DNA from: an uncultured Bacteroides sp.
GTDB taxonomy: Bacteria; Bacteroidota; Bacteroidia; Bacteroidales; Bacteroidaceae
Reading direction: 5' to 3'
DNA length: 35,020 nt
Assembly (NCBI GenBank): GCA_900555635.1
Contig: USLU01000051.1
Coordinates: 1-35,020 of the forward strand
Shown here one piece after another: positions 6,996 through 16,351 of this stretch. Within the stretch, counting starts at the first letter, position 1, and the number at the start of each line of letters is the position of its first letter. Below the pieces are notes generated by a model that was given only the letters and a program-made list of their open reading frames with translations, was not told the DNA's origin and ran no database searches. The translations under genes and the position numbers were made by a program.

Positions 6996-7970
6996 ATGAA
7001 AAACATGTATTTAACAGTAGTACTAGGAATACTGGTTCTCACCGGATGCAACAGCAATGAATATGGTGGACCAGATACCCCTGGTGCAAAAGCTGAAATC
7101 TGGGGAAGTATAAGCAGTCCTCAAACACGCTACCACGGCTCCATGTGGGGTCAGGGAGAATGTATAGGTGTATCCGTTACCGGAGGGGATACAGGAAGCA
7201 CTAATATCTTATATCAATGCTCCGGAGAAAACGAACAACTTTTTACTGCTGTAGGTGACCATAATGATATTTATATCAAAGGAAATGGTAAAGTCTCACT
7301 GACTGCATATCACCCTTACACCGGTATCAACGGTACAGCAGGAGGGCTTGTTACAGTAGACACCAAAAGTGAAAATCAAACCGCAACTAATCAACTCAAT
7401 ATCGATTGGTTGTTTGCCGAAGCCACTACTACCCGAAGTAATCCTCTGATCAATTTTCAATTTACACATCAACTGAGCCAACTTAGCTTGATTTTCAAAA
7501 ATAAAGATGAGAGTAAACCCGAAAATGTTTCTTACACTTTAAAAGGATTTATCACAAAGGGATTCTTCAACACCTCAAATGGCACAACCTCTTTAGGAAC
7601 AGAAAGCGAAGATGTAAGTGTACTAGTGAATGACAATACATCAATAACTTCGACATTAATTTTATTACCTCAAGAAGTAGTACAAACTACAATAGAAGTG
7701 GTAGCCGATGGGGTTTTTTATGAGAAAACAATAGATAATATAACATTAGAAAGCAATAGAAGACACCTATACACGGTTACTCTGGGAGGAGAAGGAGAAA
7801 ATCCTAGTATTACCATCACAGAAAGTGGCATCACAGATTGGCAACCTGGTAATGGAGAAAATATTAACTCTACAACTGATGCTCCTGAAACAGATACCGC
7901 TTTTGATTCTTCCTATTGGAATAACTCAGGTGAGACACAAGATATAAAATCGCAATCAACCGAAAAATAA
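6996..7970 (+). CDS. Fimbrillin-family lipoprotein
   Basis: A 324-residue predicted lipoprotein with signal peptide and lipobox LTGC (Cys18), so probably anchored to the outer membrane. After the linker, the segment TRYHGSMWGQGECIGVSV and the later FQFTHQLSQLSLIF are typical of the fimbrillin/Mfa-like family (PF13149), which contains fimbrial subunits and many PUL-associated surface proteins. The C-terminal 35 residues are low complexity (Thr, Ser, Asn, Glu). It is first in a three-gene operon divergent from the HTCS gene and downstream of a candidate operator, so it is probably induced with the PUL. In that setting it may act as a surface glycan-binding protein or short adhesin rather than a true fimbrial subunit. 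The family assignment is fairly sure; the role is inferred. Confidence 0.75.
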   Translation: MKNMYLTVVLGILVLTGCNSNEYGGPDTPGAKAEIWGSISSPQTRYHGSMWGQGECIGVSVTGGDTGSTNILYQCSGENEQLFTAVGDHNDIYIKGNGKVSLTAYHPYTGINGTAGGLVTVDTKSENQTATNQLNIDWLFAEATTTRSNPLINFQFTHQLSQLSLIFKNKDESKPENVSYTLKGFITKGFFNTSNGTTSLGTESEDVSVLVNDNTSITSTLILLPQEVVQTTIEVVADGVFYEKTIDNITLESNRRHLYTVTLGGEGENPSITITESGITDWQPGNGENINSTTDAPETDTAFDSSYWNNSGETQDIKSQSTEK

Positions 7971-8022
7971 AAATAAGGAAATATTTTCCCTCATTTCTAA
8001 TAAATATAAAAAACAAGAAGAT

Positions 8023-9609
8023 ATGAAACGAAATATATTTGTATATACAATAGCACTCGCATGCTCTTTACTTATAGCGGCATGTTCACAAGACGAGAAC
8101 ATTACTCTTTCAAACAATGATAAAAATAAGATTCTAATTAATATCACAGATAAAGCTATATATAATAGTAGCAAAACCCGTGCAACAACAGATGAAACAT
8201 ATAAAACAACATTCGAAAACGAAGATCAGATAGGTTTGTTCGCCGTTAAAAATGGAGAAATTGCAGGCTCAATTAATAATGTATGCCTAATTTACAACAA
8301 GACTCACGATGTATGGATACCTGCAAATGGCTCTTTATTTTATAGCAGCGAACTGGAAGGAGCCACTTATTATGCATATTATCCTTATAAAGAGGAAGTT
8401 AGCAATTCTTTTAAAGCATCCATTGAAAACCCTTTTGCAGAAATCATAAGTAACTGGAAGATAGGTGCTAATATGAGTGGAAGTGAATATACCCAATATG
8501 ACTTGATGACAGGCTCTGCAGAAGCTGAACTATCCGGTAAGAATTACTCACTCAATCTAACATTAGAACATCAAATGGCAATGGTAGTTATTCAGTTACC
8601 GTCCACCACATATGAATTTACAAACCAAGGAACAACAATAGCTCCATACAACATTCCTGCTGCTAATCCAACATTCAAGCTAACCAAAGGAGAAAGTGAG
8701 AATATAGAAGTGCAACCATATTATGAACCAAGCACAGATAAATATCGCTTATTGATAAACCCTACAACTACTTATAAAATAAATGGCACTTTCATTTCAA
8801 GCGAGAACAAGCAGTACGAAATCGCAATTACAGGAATAGAAAAAGGAACATACGCACCATACACTGTTGATGGTGGAACAAAGAAAATACAGCACGAACT
8901 GAAGATTGGAGATTTCTATTGTGCAGATGGCACTTTAATTAAAGCAGATCAAGATTTAGAATCAGAAGATAAAACCAAAATCATTGGGGTCATTTATCAA
9001 ATAGGGACCACTGAAGCTATAAGAAAAGACTATCCTGAATGTACGCACGCACTGGTATACGCATTAAAACGTAACGAAGGAACCGGACAAAGATGGGGAA
9101 CCGTATCCAGTGTTAGCAATAAGACATGGTATACAGACATTCTTCCTGCACCAGTCGGTACAAGTTCAGTCAACGGGCAAAAAATTCCAAATGAAGAAGA
9201 GTTTTCAAATACTGGCTACCAAGATACCAAAGCATGGTTAAATTCAGACATCGCTGTTGTTGGAGCAGATATCAACTCTGTTGTAAAAGAGAAACTTTCC
9301 AGCTATTCAGTCCAGGCTCCATCATTCACGACCGGTTGGTATGTTCCATCAGTCAAAGAGCTACTTATCATACAAGAGCAAAATACCACTATCTCAAGCA
9401 GCTTAACCAAAGCCGATGGAGAAACGCTATGGCAGGATTCTTCATGGGAGCGATTAACTTCCGGAAGTGGTTATTGGACATCCACACTACGTAGTGAGTC
9501 AACAATATGGGTATATACCGGACTTAATGAGGAAGGACATCGAGAAAAGAATTATCTTGCCCTCAATCTAAAAACAAATTCATACTACCGCTTCGCACTA
9601 GCATTTTAA
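8023..9609 (+). CDS. Fimbrillin-like lipoprotein with FISUMP-like C-terminal domain
   Basis: A 528-residue lipoprotein (lipobox IAAC, Cys21). Residues about 50-290 are fimbrillin-like: TRATTDETYKTTFENEDQIGLFAV is the usual N-terminal strand region, followed by a YYAYYPY motif and a HQMAMVVIQL segment. Residues about 295-528 form a second domain with GDFYCADGTLI, WYVPSVKELLII, SGYWTSTL and a C-terminal YYRFALAF. This resembles the DUF1566/FISUMP-type domain (related to the formylglycine-enzyme and C-type-lectin fold) found on Bacteroidetes surface proteins. Such fusions are compatible with a glycan-binding role. It follows the first fimbrillin-like gene by 52 bases and precedes the next by 25, consistent with one operon. 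The exact ligand is unknown. Confidence 0.7.
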   Translation: MKRNIFVYTIALACSLLIAACSQDENITLSNNDKNKILINITDKAIYNSSKTRATTDETYKTTFENEDQIGLFAVKNGEIAGSINNVCLIYNKTHDVWIPANGSLFYSSELEGATYYAYYPYKEEVSNSFKASIENPFAEIISNWKIGANMSGSEYTQYDLMTGSAEAELSGKNYSLNLTLEHQMAMVVIQLPSTTYEFTNQGTTIAPYNIPAANPTFKLTKGESENIEVQPYYEPSTDKYRLLINPTTTYKINGTFISSENKQYEIAITGIEKGTYAPYTVDGGTKKIQHELKIGDFYCADGTLIKADQDLESEDKTKIIGVIYQIGTTEAIRKDYPECTHALVYALKRNEGTGQRWGTVSSVSNKTWYTDILPAPVGTSSVNGQKIPNEEEFSNTGYQDTKAWLNSDIAVVGADINSVVKEKLSSYSVQAPSFTTGWYVPSVKELLIIQEQNTTISSSLTKADGETLWQDSSWERLTSGSGYWTSTLRSESTIWVYTGLNEEGHREKNYLALNLKTNSYYRFALAF

Positions 9610-9634
9610 CACTTAAAATATCAAGAATAGCATT

Positions 9635-10411
9635 ATGAAAAAGATTATTTTAATTATCTCATTAATCACCCTTAGTCTGACAGGCAATGCACAGATTATC
9701 AAAAACAATCTCCTTGATGGATATAAAACCGGAGACAAGTTAGAGAAATCGGCATATATTGAGCCTAAAGCAATGATTCAAGAAAATACTTGGTGTGCTG
9801 CCTATACTAAAGATCCCAAAGCAGCAACAACATCAAGTCCCATAATTGGAAAAGAACTAAGTTACCCCGAATATCAGGAAGGTGGTCCATCCATACAATT
9901 CGGATTTGAGGATGGGATAAAAGGGACACGTTCCAGTGTGTATTCTATGACATCATCCGGCAAAACATACCGGCAAGGTAGTTATTACCTTGCTTGCCTT
10001 GTCAACTTCTCAAAATTAGGAACTAAAAAACCTAGTGAATTTTTAGCATTAATCGCTAACCATGTAGGCGGTAGTGCACGCGGAAACATATATGCACATC
10101 GTAATGAAAATGGCAAGTTAAAATTCACAGTTGGACTAGGTAAGAATCGTACGGAAGCTCCCAATGAATACGATTTCAAGAAAACCCATTTACTCGTATT
10201 AAAAGTAGACTACACTAATAATCGAGTAGAATTATTCGTAAATCCGTCTTTAAAAGGAGAAGAGGCCCAATCTGATGCCATGGCTAAAGGAGAAGAAGGT
10301 GCATTAAAAGCAGGATTAAAAGCAATATCTATCAGAAATAACCACACATATCAAGGAAATATTGGAAATATTCGTTTCGCCGGCCGCTGGACCGATATTA
10401 CTACTAAATAA
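9635..10411 (+). CDS. Secreted protein, probable concanavalin-like fold
   Basis: A 258-residue protein with a cleavable signal peptide (MKKIILIISLITLSLTGNAQ) and no lipobox, so probably periplasmic or secreted. Its central part shows the alternation of LLVLKVDYTNNRVELFVNP with a final IGNIRFAGRW, typical of LamG or concanavalin-like jelly-roll domains that bind carbohydrate. I see no catalytic motif. It is last in the operon with two fimbrillin-like lipoproteins and is followed by a strong terminator. A carbohydrate-binding helper of the RG-I system is the simplest reading. I do not recognise a named family, so the fold call is tentative. Confidence 0.6.
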   Translation: MKKIILIISLITLSLTGNAQIIKNNLLDGYKTGDKLEKSAYIEPKAMIQENTWCAAYTKDPKAATTSSPIIGKELSYPEYQEGGPSIQFGFEDGIKGTRSSVYSMTSSGKTYRQGSYYLACLVNFSKLGTKKPSEFLALIANHVGGSARGNIYAHRNENGKLKFTVGLGKNRTEAPNEYDFKKTHLLVLKVDYTNNRVELFVNPSLKGEEAQSDAMAKGEEGALKAGLKAISIRNNHTYQGNIGNIRFAGRWTDITTK

Positions 10412-10441
10412 TACATAATATTAAAACACTATTTCCATCAT

Positions 10442-10501
10442 AAGCTCTCCCTTATTTGCTAGATATACATTTATTTCCAGATAAACAAGGGAGAGCTTTT
10501 T
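10442..10501 (+). terminator. Intrinsic terminator of the fimbrillin-like operon
   Basis: AAGCTCTCCCTT (10442-10453) pairs perfectly with AAGGGAGAGCTT (10487-10498), followed by TTT and then GC. The loop is long (33 bases). It lies between convergent transcripts; the minus-strand side has no T-run, so it probably works mainly for the plus strand. Confidence 0.8.
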
Positions 10502-10521
10502 GCACAAATCTTTCTAATTCA

Positions 10522-11322
10522 TCATTTTTTTAATAATCTTTTTGCGGCTTCTGCATAACGTCTGCCTAGTATTATTTGGCTGTCTGCATCAAAATGAGGA
10601 TCTTTCTCATTCTTCAGTGGCTTTAGCCCCTCGGACGAAACACAGGCGCTATTTGGAAGAAAAGAAGAAATATCCTTAATCATATCGTTAAATGGTTTCG
10701 TTCCTTCAGGTATATAAGGCTTCTTTGTCCAGTTCCATTCTGCCAATTGTCCTACAATGACAGGTAAATCAGGTATTCCCAAATCATTACGAAGATCCGT
10801 CATTAGCTTTATTATTTTCTTTTTATATCCTTCAGGATACTGACAATCTGTCTCTCCCTGATGCCAAATAATAGCTTTCAGTTTGCCATATTTCATTGCT
10901 TCCTTAGTTCGGCGTAAAGCTTCATTATAATAGAGCCCACCTGTTTTTTCTGTGCTCTTCAACCAAGAGCGGATGGAAGTACCGCCACGAGCATTTACTA
11001 TCAAGCCTACCGGATGTTTTTTAGAAGCCATTGCTTTAGCAAAACTATATACAGGTCCCAAATATTCACCGGTAAGTCCCCTTCCGATAGTAGAATAACG
11101 ATTTAAAGGATTTACTGCTAGCTCAAACTGGTCTTCGGCATTTAATAAATAAACATTCTGCATCGTATCCATCACCGCCGGAGAAAGTTTTCCTCGTCCG
11201 GCCATGTTAGATTGTCCAATACAAAGATACAAATCCATATTCTTCACAGGCTTGCCTGCATATACCATAGGTATTCCCAGTAACAATATCCCTACAAAAA
11301 GGGTGATTACATTTTTTCTCAT
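10522..11322 (-). CDS. CE6-type acetylesterase (SASA/DUF303)
   Basis: A 266-residue secreted esterase with signal peptide (cleavage near VYAG). It shows the hallmarks of the sialate O-acetylesterase-like (SASA, CE6) group: GQSNMAGRG with nucleophile S38, WHQGETD at 153-159, and DPHFD at 241-245, which supplies the catalytic Asp/His. CE6 members remove acetyl groups from plant polysaccharides. In this PUL the likely substrate is O-acetyl groups on galacturonic acid of RG-I, which block lyase and hydrolase action. It is the last gene of the susC-to-CE6 operon, 16 bases after the preceding GH2. The SGNH-fold and CE6 calls are firm; the exact acetyl position is inferred from context. Confidence 0.87.
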   Translation of the reverse strand: MRKNVITLFVGILLLGIPMVYAGKPVKNMDLYLCIGQSNMAGRGKLSPAVMDTMQNVYLLNAEDQFELAVNPLNRYSTIGRGLTGEYLGPVYSFAKAMASKKHPVGLIVNARGGTSIRSWLKSTEKTGGLYYNEALRRTKEAMKYGKLKAIIWHQGETDCQYPEGYKKKIIKLMTDLRNDLGIPDLPVIVGQLAEWNWTKKPYIPEGTKPFNDMIKDISSFLPNSACVSSEGLKPLKNEKDPHFDADSQIILGRRYAEAAKRLLKK

Positions 11323-11338
11323 TTTATTATTCTATCTT

Positions 11339-14305
11339 TTAAAAATTCAACTTACTGTTTTCCAAAAATTCAACCTCAATAATTGGTAAATAACGTTCTT
11401 CATCCGCCTTTTCCTGTACGCGTGTATTTGATGCTTTATCTTCTACCTCAACAATTTCTCCGAAAGCATCTTTCACACTAACAGATCCCTTCAAACGGAT
11501 AGTTATATTATCCGTACGCATCGGCATTGTTTTCAAATGTATATATCCCAAATTTCGTTCTGTCTTTCCACTCCAAACGAGGGTATTTCCTGCATATACC
11601 TCTAACGGATAACTATTCTTACGCCACTCTCTTAACTTCAAACAGACATCATCAATATTCACCTCACGTTCAAGCTGATAAGTAATCCAAGCCGTACTAA
11701 GCTGCCCATCATTACTCCATTCACTAAGTTCATCATCATCATAACTTTTCGCTACATTCTGGCTATTAGCACCTGCTTTAGCCGAAACAATGCCTATATT
11801 AACTTTTTTATCTCTATATGAAGAGGATAATGGCGTTTCACCTTTATCTAATCGTCCTTTCAATGTCATTTGTGGCAAATAGTTACTTACCCCATCAACT
11901 TTTTCCACCGGAATAGTTTCTAAGGTTATAGAAGCCTCAGGAAGGCCTTTCGCTTTTGCTGTAAGTATCAATTTCCCGGCTTTCGTTGTACTACGGATAA
12001 GAACACGATTTACTCCACATTCTACAGGTAAGTCCTTACTAAGGATATAATTATCCTCACCCTGCGCAATACCACCGCGCCATTCAGCTTCACCTTTCAA
12101 ATCAAATTTGACAATCCGATTATCCAATGGACAACGTTTTCCATCCTTATCTACTACCTCGAATTGAATAAGTGCCATATCTGCTCCATCGGCATGAAAA
12201 CCTTCCGGATTTTGTATAGCTGTCAATCTTATATTTGTAGGCTCACCAACAGTAGTCAAGACATAGCGGCTCAATTCTTTTCCAGCCTTATTATAACTGA
12301 CAGCCTCCAGTTTACCCGGTTTAAATGCCACTTTATCAAAAGTAAACAAAAAATCATACTCACGTTCTCCTTCACCTAATAGCCGGTCGTTCAAAAATAA
12401 TTCCACTTTTTCCCCGGTAGATACTACATATACAGGTTTCACCGTATTTTCCGGATAATTCCAGTGACCAATTATATAAGTCTGTTCAGATTCTATATCT
12501 ACCCAACCATTCCACATCACCTGATGCGCAAAGAACCCGTCTTTCTCTATACGCATAGCATCAGTCACACCACTACGACGATAATTTTCTGCTCCACGAA
12601 AGTGTGTATTACTATCAGAGAAAATAATCTTAGTTCCTCCAGCATTGATTCTCAATCCAGTCCCTGGACGCTCACGCCAATAATCATACCAGCGACGGAC
12701 TAATTCAACCGCAAACATATCCTGATTATGATTATAGCTCTTGGCAGATGCTCCACGGTGTAAAGGACCGTCACCTTCCTTATGATACGGATAACTATAA
12801 TCATCCCAATATTTCCTTAATCCTTCATCTCGACAATATTCCATTGACCACATCGGATGATGCCTACTCTTATTAACATAAAGCATTTCACCACCATATT
12901 CTGCTTCACGAATATCAAGCATCTCACGAGAACCAATAGCACGTCCACCATAAGGATCATATTTATCACGTATTGCTTTCATTTCCAACATATGTTCACG
13001 CTTAATCCCCTTATTTCCACATTCATAAAACAAAATACTCGGATTATTACGATTATAAATAATTGCATCACGCATCAGTTCTGTACGTTGTTCCCATTGG
13101 CGTCCCTTGGAATCCCGCTCCTGATCACCCGCTGGCATTGCTTGTATTAATCCGACACGATCACACGACTCCACATCCTGTTTCCACGGAGTAACATGCA
13201 TCCAACGCACGAGATTAGCGTTACTTTTCACGACTAAATCATTAGAATAATCACTCAACCATGCAGGAACAGACATTCCAACTCCCGGCCACTCATTAGT
13301 TGTACGCTGTGCATAGCCTTTTAAATGAATCACACGGTCATTCAACCAGACTTTACCTTCATCAAATTTTGTTTTTCGAAAACCTGTTCGAGTATTCACT
13401 TCATCAACAACCTCATTATCTGCATTTACCAACTTTGTTTTTACTGTATATAAATAACCATATCCCCAACTCCAGAAATGAAGATTATTCACTTCAGCCT
13501 CCGCTTTTATAATCTTTACCTCTTTTGATTTCAAGCACACATCAGGCCCCTTGAATACTTTGACATTTTTTCCATCTGCATCTACTAAAGTTACCAAGAA
13601 ACTAAATTTCCGTGATTTATGACTGTCATTCTTCACTTCCGATTCCACATGAATTTTAGCCTTCCGGTTTTTAATATCAAAATCTGTTGCATAGACATAA
13701 AGTCCAGTTGTTTTCAAATTATTATATAGTGGTAAAGTCTGATATACATCATTCGTCACATGCAAAAAAACATTTTTAGGAATGCCGCCATAGTTACAAT
13801 TGAAACGGTTATCATGCCATTGAAATTTTGTATTTGTACTTACTTCCTTATAGCTCCAGTCATTATCTACACGTACAGCCATAACATTATCACCATTTTT
13901 CATATAAGGAGTTAAATCAAATCCCACCGCCATAACTCCATTTTCATGCTTGCCCAAATGATATCCATTCAAATAAAAATCAGCTCCCTGACGAACTCCT
14001 TCAAACTCAACAAAAACCTTACGAGCATCTAAAACTGCAACTTTAAAGTGCTTACGATACCATACTATTGTATCAGTCAGTTGGTCAATGGCAACTTTAA
14101 AAGACTCATTTTCATTAAAAGCTCTTGGAAGAGTCACCATATTCCAATCACTATCCTCAAAACCAACAGCTTGTGCATTAGGAACATCACCTATCTTCAA
14201 TAGCCAGTCACTATTGAAATTATATTTTTCACGTCCTGCCGCACACCCCTCTGACAGGCTGAAAACGCATAGAATAAATGTTATTACTAAAATTCGCTTC
14301 ATCAT
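11339..14305 (-). CDS. Large GH2 family protein lacking acid/base Glu (paralog A)
   Basis: A 988-residue secreted GH2 protein with signal peptide. Domains in order: sugar-binding jelly roll (about 25-200), Ig-like beta-sandwich (205-320), TIM barrel (325-620), DUF4982-type domain (about 640-720), a Glyco_hydro2_C5-like domain (about 725-820), and a C-terminal F5/8-type-C-like discoidin domain (about 850-950). The nucleophile position is present as E489 in MEYCRDEG. The expected acid/base Glu of the GNE motif is Lys432 (NNPSILFYECGNKG), confirmed in the DNA as AAG. Most GH2 members need this Glu, so it may have altered chemistry or be binding-only. It starts 1 base after the PL11 stop, so the two are tightly coupled. 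It is closely similar to paralog B and less so to paralog C. Substrate is likely an RG-I side chain. Confidence 0.9.
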   Translation of the reverse strand: MMKRILVITFILCVFSLSEGCAAGREKYNFNSDWLLKIGDVPNAQAVGFEDSDWNMVTLPRAFNENESFKVAIDQLTDTIVWYRKHFKVAVLDARKVFVEFEGVRQGADFYLNGYHLGKHENGVMAVGFDLTPYMKNGDNVMAVRVDNDWSYKEVSTNTKFQWHDNRFNCNYGGIPKNVFLHVTNDVYQTLPLYNNLKTTGLYVYATDFDIKNRKAKIHVESEVKNDSHKSRKFSFLVTLVDADGKNVKVFKGPDVCLKSKEVKIIKAEAEVNNLHFWSWGYGYLYTVKTKLVNADNEVVDEVNTRTGFRKTKFDEGKVWLNDRVIHLKGYAQRTTNEWPGVGMSVPAWLSDYSNDLVVKSNANLVRWMHVTPWKQDVESCDRVGLIQAMPAGDQERDSKGRQWEQRTELMRDAIIYNRNNPSILFYECGNKGIKREHMLEMKAIRDKYDPYGGRAIGSREMLDIREAEYGGEMLYVNKSRHHPMWSMEYCRDEGLRKYWDDYSYPYHKEGDGPLHRGASAKSYNHNQDMFAVELVRRWYDYWRERPGTGLRINAGGTKIIFSDSNTHFRGAENYRRSGVTDAMRIEKDGFFAHQVMWNGWVDIESEQTYIIGHWNYPENTVKPVYVVSTGEKVELFLNDRLLGEGEREYDFLFTFDKVAFKPGKLEAVSYNKAGKELSRYVLTTVGEPTNIRLTAIQNPEGFHADGADMALIQFEVVDKDGKRCPLDNRIVKFDLKGEAEWRGGIAQGEDNYILSKDLPVECGVNRVLIRSTTKAGKLILTAKAKGLPEASITLETIPVEKVDGVSNYLPQMTLKGRLDKGETPLSSSYRDKKVNIGIVSAKAGANSQNVAKSYDDDELSEWSNDGQLSTAWITYQLEREVNIDDVCLKLREWRKNSYPLEVYAGNTLVWSGKTERNLGYIHLKTMPMRTDNITIRLKGSVSVKDAFGEIVEVEDKASNTRVQEKADEERYLPIIEVEFLENSKLNF

Positions 14306-14306
14306 C

Positions 14307-16229
14307 TTATTTTTTTATCAAATCTGATCCAAGATAGTATCCTAATTGTGTAGGTTGATTATAACCTATATTCTGATTGACAGCACTCATCTCATAGACA
14401 TGATCACTCATCAAATAAGGAAATTTATATTCAGTAGGATACCATGTACTAAAAATGCGCAGTTCTGTGCCATCCTTGGTAATCATAATAACCTCTTCAC
14501 GCCAATCTCCGGTGATATCACCATAGAAACATGGATTGGATTTGGTACCATTAACAGTTGTCACATCATATCGATAAATAGTAAACATCCTGTCATTAGA
14601 AGCATTCTTCACAGGCGCGTCAATTGCACTTTCATTCAAAAGTTGCCTGTTCAAAGAACCAGACCACCAAATCGCCATATTGCAGGATTGTGACTTATAA
14701 CCCAAGTCTACTCCAGTACATGAATATACATTACTCCTGAACCACCACATTTCGCAACCTGGAGACTCCGGATCTATATCAGCAACTAATGCACGTCCTA
14801 TATCCGAAGAATCATCGTATTTCCATATTACTTCTCCTGTGTGAGCATCTCGGAAAGCCGCCCCGACTGCTCCCGTCTCAAAGCAAGACCAAATCTGTAA
14901 CCCCGGTCTCGACGGATCGAATTTACCCAAATGTAATGCGTCTCCATGACCAAAACCTGAATTGTTCAATCCTTTTCCATCATGATCAATAGTACAAGCA
15001 CCATATACAACCTCATCTAATCGGTCACCATCTACATCACCCACACTCAAACTATGATTCCCTTGTCCCGCATATGAACCATGAATACCATCCGTGGTAT
15101 CAAATCTCCATCGTTTCGTCAATTTTCCACTCCCAAAATCCCATGCCTCCAAAACCATTTTATCATAAACTCCTCTACAAATCAAAATCGAAGTATTTGT
15201 CCCTGAAAAATTTCCCAAACCAACCCGATAACTGCTGGAACGTTTATAATAATTGTCTCCCCAATCCTCACTTGTCCCTAAAGAAATATAATTTGTACGA
15301 GCCAATTCTTTCCCTGTAGCTCCCTCTATGACAGAAAGAAATTCCGGCCCACCATGAATGTAATTTTCTCCAGGAACCCGATAATCAGTCTTTCCATCTC
15401 CATCAATATCCCCAATTTCCGTTCCATCACCAAATATCGTCCCTTCGGAAGTACGAAGAGCAATCTCGCATTTTCCGTCTCCATCAAAATCATAGACTGC
15501 AAACGAGGCCGAGTTCCCCATAGGAATATTAGGACCTGAAGTTATTCTCCACATAAATTCCCCATTCAACTTATAAGCTTCAAATAAGGTCGTATGTCTG
15601 ACCTCGCTCGTTGTACTACCTTCACCTCCATCTGTTGTCGAAGTATGCACCAGTCTCTTTAAAACAATTTCATAAATTCCATCTCCATCCAGATCACCGA
15701 CACTAGCATCATTAGCTTCATATAGAAGCAGAGGGCTCACATTTACTGTACTCTGCAATGGAATTGATAAATATGGTAGTCCTTCACTAGCCTGCCGAGC
15801 CGTAATTGTATAAGTATCCAATGTTTCATTACTATTGGCATAGCATAATCTATATGTATTATCAACAGTACGATCTGCCTCTACATCCTGATAATTAGTA
15901 GAGTTCTTTATTGGTTCTGAGTTCAACTTTATTTCCATAGTATTACCACTGGTACGATACAAATCAAATGCTGTAGAAGCATCATCAATAGGAAACATAC
16001 GCCAACTAACTAATATCTTGTCATTAAATTCTCTAAACTTCTTCAACGAAGCATCCGGACGACTATTAATAGATGCCCATAACATCCGTTTCAAAGGAGA
16101 AGCCATATTAGTTACCGGAGAATAATCAGGTATTTCCGAAACTGGCGATTCATTAACAATTATCTCATCATCTGTACAAGATGTAACCATACATAGACCT
16201 ACAAACACAAAAAGTATATATATCTTCAT
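14307..16229 (-). CDS. Rhamnogalacturonan lyase, PL11
   Basis: A 640-residue lipoprotein (lipobox MVTSC, Cys18), likely surface or periplasmic. It cleaves the rhamnose-(1,4)-galacturonic acid bond of RG-I by beta-elimination, leaving an unsaturated uronic acid at the new non-reducing end. After a linker there is an Ig-like RG-I lyase domain (about 55-150), then an eight-bladed propeller with repeated calcium-binding loops: GDLDGDG, YDFDGDG, GDIDGDG, GDVDGD and GDITGDW. GNHSLSVGDVDGD and WWSGSLNRQLL are typical of PL11. Length matches the family. Endo or exo action cannot be told from sequence. It lies between two GH2 paralogs; a terminator-like hairpin precedes it, so its level may be set separately from susC/D. 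GH105 in the same locus processes its products. Confidence 0.95.
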   Translation of the reverse strand: MKIYILFVFVGLCMVTSCTDDEIIVNESPVSEIPDYSPVTNMASPLKRMLWASINSRPDASLKKFREFNDKILVSWRMFPIDDASTAFDLYRTSGNTMEIKLNSEPIKNSTNYQDVEADRTVDNTYRLCYANSNETLDTYTITARQASEGLPYLSIPLQSTVNVSPLLLYEANDASVGDLDGDGIYEIVLKRLVHTSTTDGGEGSTTSEVRHTTLFEAYKLNGEFMWRITSGPNIPMGNSASFAVYDFDGDGKCEIALRTSEGTIFGDGTEIGDIDGDGKTDYRVPGENYIHGGPEFLSVIEGATGKELARTNYISLGTSEDWGDNYYKRSSSYRVGLGNFSGTNTSILICRGVYDKMVLEAWDFGSGKLTKRWRFDTTDGIHGSYAGQGNHSLSVGDVDGDRLDEVVYGACTIDHDGKGLNNSGFGHGDALHLGKFDPSRPGLQIWSCFETGAVGAAFRDAHTGEVIWKYDDSSDIGRALVADIDPESPGCEMWWFRSNVYSCTGVDLGYKSQSCNMAIWWSGSLNRQLLNESAIDAPVKNASNDRMFTIYRYDVTTVNGTKSNPCFYGDITGDWREEVIMITKDGTELRIFSTWYPTEYKFPYLMSDHVYEMSAVNQNIGYNQPTQLGYYLGSDLIKK

Positions 16230-16267
16230 TTCTCGCTATTTAAGTTAACAAATTACAACTTCCTTCC

Positions 16268-16313
16268 TTAAAAAAATGGCACCGTTTCAATTCTCATTAA
16301 AACGACACCATTT
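16268..16313 (-). terminator. Terminator-like hairpin inside the operon
   Basis: On the minus strand AAATGGTGTCGTTT (16300-16313) pairs over 14 bp, with three G-T pairs, with AAACGGTGCCATTT (16274-16287), followed by an unbroken T-run. It lies in the 122-base gap between GH2 paralog B and PL11. It could lower downstream expression relative to susC/D, or the PL11-GH2-CE6 genes may have their own start. Confidence 0.7.
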
Positions 16314-16351
16314 ACTAGTCTAATCAATCTTATTACAATTTAAGCAAGATA

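Noticed and set aside
10442..10501. Bidirectional use of the hairpin between convergent operons
   Set aside because: The minus-strand side lacks a T-run, so only plus-strand termination is well supported.
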